Shown: positions 40,649 through 44,441 of the stretch, one piece after another | How positions within the stretch are numbered: position 1 is the stretch's first letter | Layout: every line of letters starts with the position of its first letter | Assembly: GCA_023435985.1 (NCBI GenBank) | Contig: JAEZKY010000139.1 | Span: forward strand, 1-44,441 | Length of the DNA stretch: 44,441 nucleotides | Direction of reading: 5' to 3' | From: Bacillota bacterium | GTDB lineage: Bacteria > Bacillota > Clostridia > Clostridiales > Clostridiaceae | Notes under the pieces: model-generated | Database searches by the model: none | The model's input: the letters and a program-made list of their open reading frames with translations, nothing else | What the model was told of the DNA's origin: nothing | Translations under genes and position numbers: made by a program

Positions 40649-42590
40649 TATAGGAATTGTTGCACACGTTGATGCTGGAAAAACAACCATAACAGAAAAT
40701 CTATTATATTGTAGCGGAGCTATAAAGTCAGTCGGAAGGGTTGATTTGGGTAACACACAGACAGACTCTATGGAGCTTGAACGTAAAAGAGGAATTACTA
40801 TTAAATCATCAACTGCATCGTTTACTTGGAAGGATATTAAAGTAAATATTGTTGATACACCAGGTCATGTAGATTTTATTTCAGAAGTTGAACGCTCATT
40901 AAGTATTTTAGATGGAGCAATAATAGTTATATCAGGCGTAGAAGGAATTCAGTCACAAACAAGAATTCTATTTAACACCTTAAAGCAGCTGAACATTCCA
41001 ACAATAATTTTTATAAATAAATTAGATAGAATTGGAGCAAATTCCACTAAAGTGTTAGAAGAGATAAAAAAGAATATGTCTAATAAAGTAGTTAAATTAC
41101 AAGAAGCATACAATGAAGGAAGTAAAGATGTTTATATAAAAAATATATCTAATACATGTATGATAAATGATGATGTTATTGATGTTTTATCTGATTTAGA
41201 TGAAATATTCTTAGAAAAATATATTAGTGGCACAGAAATTAATAAAGAAGAATTACAAGAAAAACTCATATCGTATGCAAAGGAAGGAAGTTTATATCCA
41301 GTATTTTGTGGTGCAGCAGCGATTGGGCTTGGAATTGAAGATTTATTAGATGGGATTTGCAGCTATTTTCCATCTGCAAATAGTGATTTTGATGATGATT
41401 TATCTGGAGCGGTGTTTAAAATCGAGAGGACAAATACAAATGAGAAGAAGGTTTATGTAAGATTATTTAAAGGAAAAATATCTGTAAGAGATAAAATTCA
41501 AGCACCTAATAAGGAAATGGCAGAAAAAGTAAAGAAAATTAATAGCTTAGAAAACGGAAAAATTGTTGAGGTGCAGAGTATAGAAGCAGGGGATATAGGT
41601 ATTTTGTATGGACTTACAAGTTTTCAAGTTGGAGATGTAATTGGAATTTCAAATAATAAAATTAAAAGTATATCAATGGCTAAGCCAACCTTAAAAACAA
41701 CTATTTCTGCAATAGATAAGGAAAAAAATTCTGAGCTACTTAGGGCACTAACATTTCTTTCAGAGGAAGATCCACTATTAGAATTAGAGATGAATGACAT
41801 CGATAAAGAAATTCATGTTAATTTATTCGGTGAAGTTCAAATGGAAATACTGATTTCTATAATAGAGGATTTCTATGGAATAAAAGTAGAATTTTCAAAT
41901 ATTCAGACCATTTATAAGGAAGCACCGAAAGGTGTTGGAACATCAATAATGCATATGCAGGAAGACTTAAATCCTTTTTGGGCAACGGTAGGCCTAAAAA
42001 TAGAACCTTTAGGAAGAGGTCAAGGTCTTAAGTATATTTCTAATGTTTCAATAGGATCTCTGCCAAAATCTTTTCAAAATGCAATTGAAGAGGCTATTCT
42101 TAGTACTAGCAAACAAGGGCTGTTTGGATGGGAGGTTACGGATATGAAAGTCACACTTACCTGTGGCGAATTTTTCAGTCCAGCTAGCACTCCAGCAGAT
42201 TTTAGGAATGTGGCACCTATGGTATTTATGGAAGCATTGTATGAAGCACAAACTGTTTTGTTAGAGCCATTACACGAGTTTGAATTAAGAATCCCACAGA
42301 ATGTTTTAAGCAAAGCGATTTGGGATTTAGAAACTATGAGAGCAACTTTTGATAATCCTGTTGTTATTGATGATGAATTTTCAATAAAGGGATTAATTCC
42401 AGTAGAAAATTCAAAAGAATATAAAATGAAAATAGCTTCATATACACAAGGTAAAGGGATGTTTATAACAAAATTTTATGGATATAAAGAAGTTCCAGCA
42501 GATTTTAAAAAAGCACGTCAAAAAACAACTTATGATCCATTAAATAAAAAAGAGTATCTGCTTCATAAGTTAAACACAATCAGAAATTAA
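40632..42590 (+). CDS. Tetracycline-resistance ribosomal protection GTPase (TetB(P)/TetM-like)
   Basis: A 652-residue EF-G paralogue that removes tetracycline from the ribosome. G1 AHVDAGKTTITENLL, G2 RGITIKSSTASF, G3 DTPGHVDF and G4 INKLDRIGAN are intact; domain IV has the loop FFSPASTPADFRNVAPMVF, which matches the Tet(M) Y-S-P-V-S-T-x-A-D-F-R loop rather than EF-G. Length equals that reported for TetB(P). GGAGGTG precedes ATG 40632 within the end of the broken MFS frame, so translation is coupled. Expression probably depends on the attenuator-like leader. Confidence 0.9.
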   Translation: MKKTINIGIVAHVDAGKTTITENLLYCSGAIKSVGRVDLGNTQTDSMELERKRGITIKSSTASFTWKDIKVNIVDTPGHVDFISEVERSLSILDGAIIVISGVEGIQSQTRILFNTLKQLNIPTIIFINKLDRIGANSTKVLEEIKKNMSNKVVKLQEAYNEGSKDVYIKNISNTCMINDDVIDVLSDLDEIFLEKYISGTEINKEELQEKLISYAKEGSLYPVFCGAAAIGLGIEDLLDGICSYFPSANSDFDDDLSGAVFKIERTNTNEKKVYVRLFKGKISVRDKIQAPNKEMAEKVKKINSLENGKIVEVQSIEAGDIGILYGLTSFQVGDVIGISNNKIKSISMAKPTLKTTISAIDKEKNSELLRALTFLSEEDPLLELEMNDIDKEIHVNLFGEVQMEILISIIEDFYGIKVEFSNIQTIYKEAPKGVGTSIMHMQEDLNPFWATVGLKIEPLGRGQGLKYISNVSIGSLPKSFQNAIEEAILSTSKQGLFGWEVTDMKVTLTCGEFFSPASTPADFRNVAPMVFMEALYEAQTVLLEPLHEFELRIPQNVLSKAIWDLETMRATFDNPVVIDDEFSIKGLIPVENSKEYKMKIASYTQGKGMFITKFYGYKEVPADFKKARQKTTYDPLNKKEYLLHKLNTIRN

Positions 42591-42670
42591 AGTTAAACAT
42601 ATTAACACTGTAAAATAATCTGTAGGCAGTGAATTTCTAAATTCTTCTTAGACTTGGAGCTTGCAACTAT

Positions 42671-42821
42671 ATGGAAGGCGGAACAATAATAGAGGATAGC
42701 AAAATAGCAGCCTTAGAATTCCCAAAAGCCGGAATAGATATAAATGCTATTGAAAGCATTAATTAGATATGTTTCGGATGGAATTTATGTGATAAGATTA
42801 ATAAATGAATTAGAGAAATAA
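42671..42821 (+). other. Possible frameshifted gene tail
   Basis: A frame at 42671-42766 reads GTIIEDSKIAALEFPKAGID, INAIESIN and stops; one base later a second frame reads YVSDGIYVIRLINELEK to TAA 42819-42821. Together they resemble the end of one protein with a shift. No family recognised. The rest of 42591-42958 holds only a terminator. Confidence 0.3.
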
Positions 42822-42891
42822 TAATTTGATTGGATACCTTCAACATACATGCTATCGAAGGAAATGTTGAGGTGTAACAGTCTATGTACAA

Positions 42892-42935
42892 TTCAACCAC
42901 TAGATTTTTGTAGTGGTTGAATTTAGCATTTCTTT
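42892..42935. terminator. Hairpin between convergent genes
   Basis: TTCAACCACTA (42892-42902) pairs perfectly with TAGTGGTTGAA (42911-42921) around eight bases; a T-rich stretch follows rightward. It probably serves the leftward esterase and any rightward read-through. Confidence 0.7.
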
Positions 42936-42958
42936 CTTCTTTAAGGGTTTGTTCATAA

Positions 42959-44365
42959 TTACAATGGTAATTGAATTAAAGTTCCATCAGCTTTTCTACT
43001 GAATTTGTTTAAATAGTTCCATGACATTTCAGCATAATATGGGTTTGGATTACTATGCCACATTTCATTAACTGTACATATCATCATATAATCTGCTTTT
43101 TGTAAATTATCATTACTATACCATTCACCAGTATTAATTGTATAACCGTACTTTTCAAGAGTTTGGCTATTTTTAAGAGGAGAGCCGAATGTATAATTAG
43201 CATCAAAAGTTGTTAAAGATATATTATTCATTTTCTTAAATGTGTTGAAAAAAGACTCATATTCAGTACGTAGTTGAGGTTTAGAATTATTATCTGCCTT
43301 TAAGAAATTAACACCATCATCTGTTCCAACTCCAAATATTATCGGAAGACGTGTCAAATTTTGTGACACTCTTTTTTGAATGCTTGAAACAGTATCAGCA
43401 TTTAATGAAGGCCCGCCTGCAACTACATCTATTCCTGAAAAAATTTCAGGATGTAATAGTCCCATATCTGCAGTCATTGTTGCACCAAGTGATATTCCTG
43501 ACATATATATTTTTTGAGTGTCGATTGAATAATATTTTTCTACATCATTAATCAATTTAAGTAGAAATTCTTCATCATTATAAGAAGTTGATTTAGAATT
43601 TGGTTCACTCCAAAATCCAGGTGTAGTTGAAGATGGAATAACAGTTATAAAATTCGCCTTGGCTCCCACATATGGAAAACCTAAGCCTTCAGCTTGTTCT
43701 ATATTGTTACCTGCAGCGTGTAACACCATAACCATAGGCACCTTTGAATTTTGATGATCTTGTACATATTTAGGAATATATTCGTTCCAGTTATGAAGAA
43801 CATTATTATTATCACCTAGTGCTTCGTTTCTATGTTCAATAACAATAAGCTGATCTTTCATAATGTTTTTCCAAGCTTCCTGTAGTGAAGCATATACTTC
43901 TTTATTGGTTGAAGGTCGAGGTAATTCACTAGGATCAGAAAGACCAATTAATTTTTCATTATAGGATTTTGCAGCTAAGGCATTATCATTAAAGGTATTA
44001 TTCATTGATTCGTATCGTGCTCTTCTTACAGGGTTTTTCATACCCATAACTTGGCTATTTAACAAGTAGCCTGAAGTATCGGATGTGTATTCACACCCAT
44101 CAAAGCACATATAAAAATTTGCTTTAGTTATTTTATTGTCTTTCATTGTAACCTTCAGTCTGTAAGAAATAAGATCATTATCTGAATCAGTAACTCATAA
44201 ATAAATGGCATCTTTTAAAGATGACGTCTTTTTTTGTGAGGCTTCCAGATTAATTGAAGTAGTTTGTTCCGCTGCAAACACATTGCTTGGTGTGATAAAG
44301 AACATAGAAATAGTAGTTATGCATGCCAATATCATATTAAAAGACTTAATAACTTTTCTTTTCAT
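42959..44365 (-). pseudogene. Secreted esterase (PHB-depolymerase-like) interrupted by one TGA
   Basis: One leftward frame of 468 codons from ATG 44365 (GGGAGA box upstream). A signal peptide (KSFNMILACITTISMFFITP, SNVFA-AEQ) is followed at codon 57 by TGA (44197-44195), after which the frame continues without shift: VTDSDNDLISYRLKVTMKDN and on. The catalytic domain has KVPMVMVLHAAGNN, the elbow MSGISLGATMT, and a final His in NEMWHSNP, as in polyhydroxybutyrate depolymerase and feruloyl esterase relatives. The second part alone (from ATG 44146) would make a 395-residue protein without export signal. Confidence 0.75.
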
Positions 44366-44441
44366 AAAAGCAAATCTCCCTATCAATATTGTTTAGTGTT
44401 TTTAGAGTTCTGAAAATATATTTTCATCAGGCTATATACAC

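Noticed and set aside
1..44441. CRISPR array, tRNA or rRNA genes
   Set aside because: No regularly spaced direct repeats and no tRNA cloverleaf or rRNA segments were seen; the dispersed repeat copies are separated by genes and irregular distances.

Overview
The window is very AT-rich DNA with short intergenic gaps, strong AGGAGG-type ribosome binding sites, and clostridial families (TcdR/UviA-like sigma factors, a split 2-hydroxyacyl-CoA dehydratase activase set, a Tet(P)-like ribosomal-protection operon). It most resembles an accessory region of a cluster I Clostridium chromosome of the solventogenic/beijerinckii type. That placement is inference from composition and gene families; no rRNA, tRNA or other strict marker is present.

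Layout. 1-4000: two TcmP/LCM- and VOC-type single genes, a decayed GNAT gene, an SDR and an isoprenylcysteine-methyltransferase-like membrane enzyme. 4100-10600: a J-domain/TPR membrane protein, VOC, MBL-fold and alpha/beta hydrolase genes, a GyrI-like protein and several gene remnants. 10600-14400: four single-gene units (MFS-like transporter, two unknown small proteins, an Asp/Glu racemase) separated by copies of a dispersed repeat. 14700-20400: a broken hydrolase ending at a MITE-like element, a GH27 alpha-galactosidase with a divergent AraC regulator, and a TetR regulator divergent from a hydrolase plus flavin reductase pair. 20480-24240: MATE exporter, Rrf2 regulator, flavin reductase and thioredoxin, linked by a shared inverted repeat. 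24500-30100: a flavin oxidase, the three-gene activase set and another LCM-type methyltransferase. 30400-35100: two alternative sigma-like factors, an exported beta-propeller-like protein, a lipoprotein and an endolysin whose promoter matches the BotR/UviA class. 35500-39800: methyltransferases, an HxlR remnant, nitroreductase and glycosyltransferase. 39800-44400: a degenerate tetA(P)-tetB(P)-like operon and a secreted esterase interrupted by one TGA.

The strongest unexplained structure is a dispersed intergenic repeat. Its A half is an intrinsic terminator placed just after a stop codon; its B half ends in an extended -10 promoter placed just before the next gene. At least seven A copies and five B copies lie in the same orientation as the genes they border, so many genes here look like interchangeable cassettes in a terminator-promoter frame. 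Gene decay is common: truncations, frameshifts, a lost start codon and three separate in-frame TGA codons. The region looks like a zone of gene gain and loss with scattered stress, detoxification and antibiotic-resistance functions rather than one pathway.
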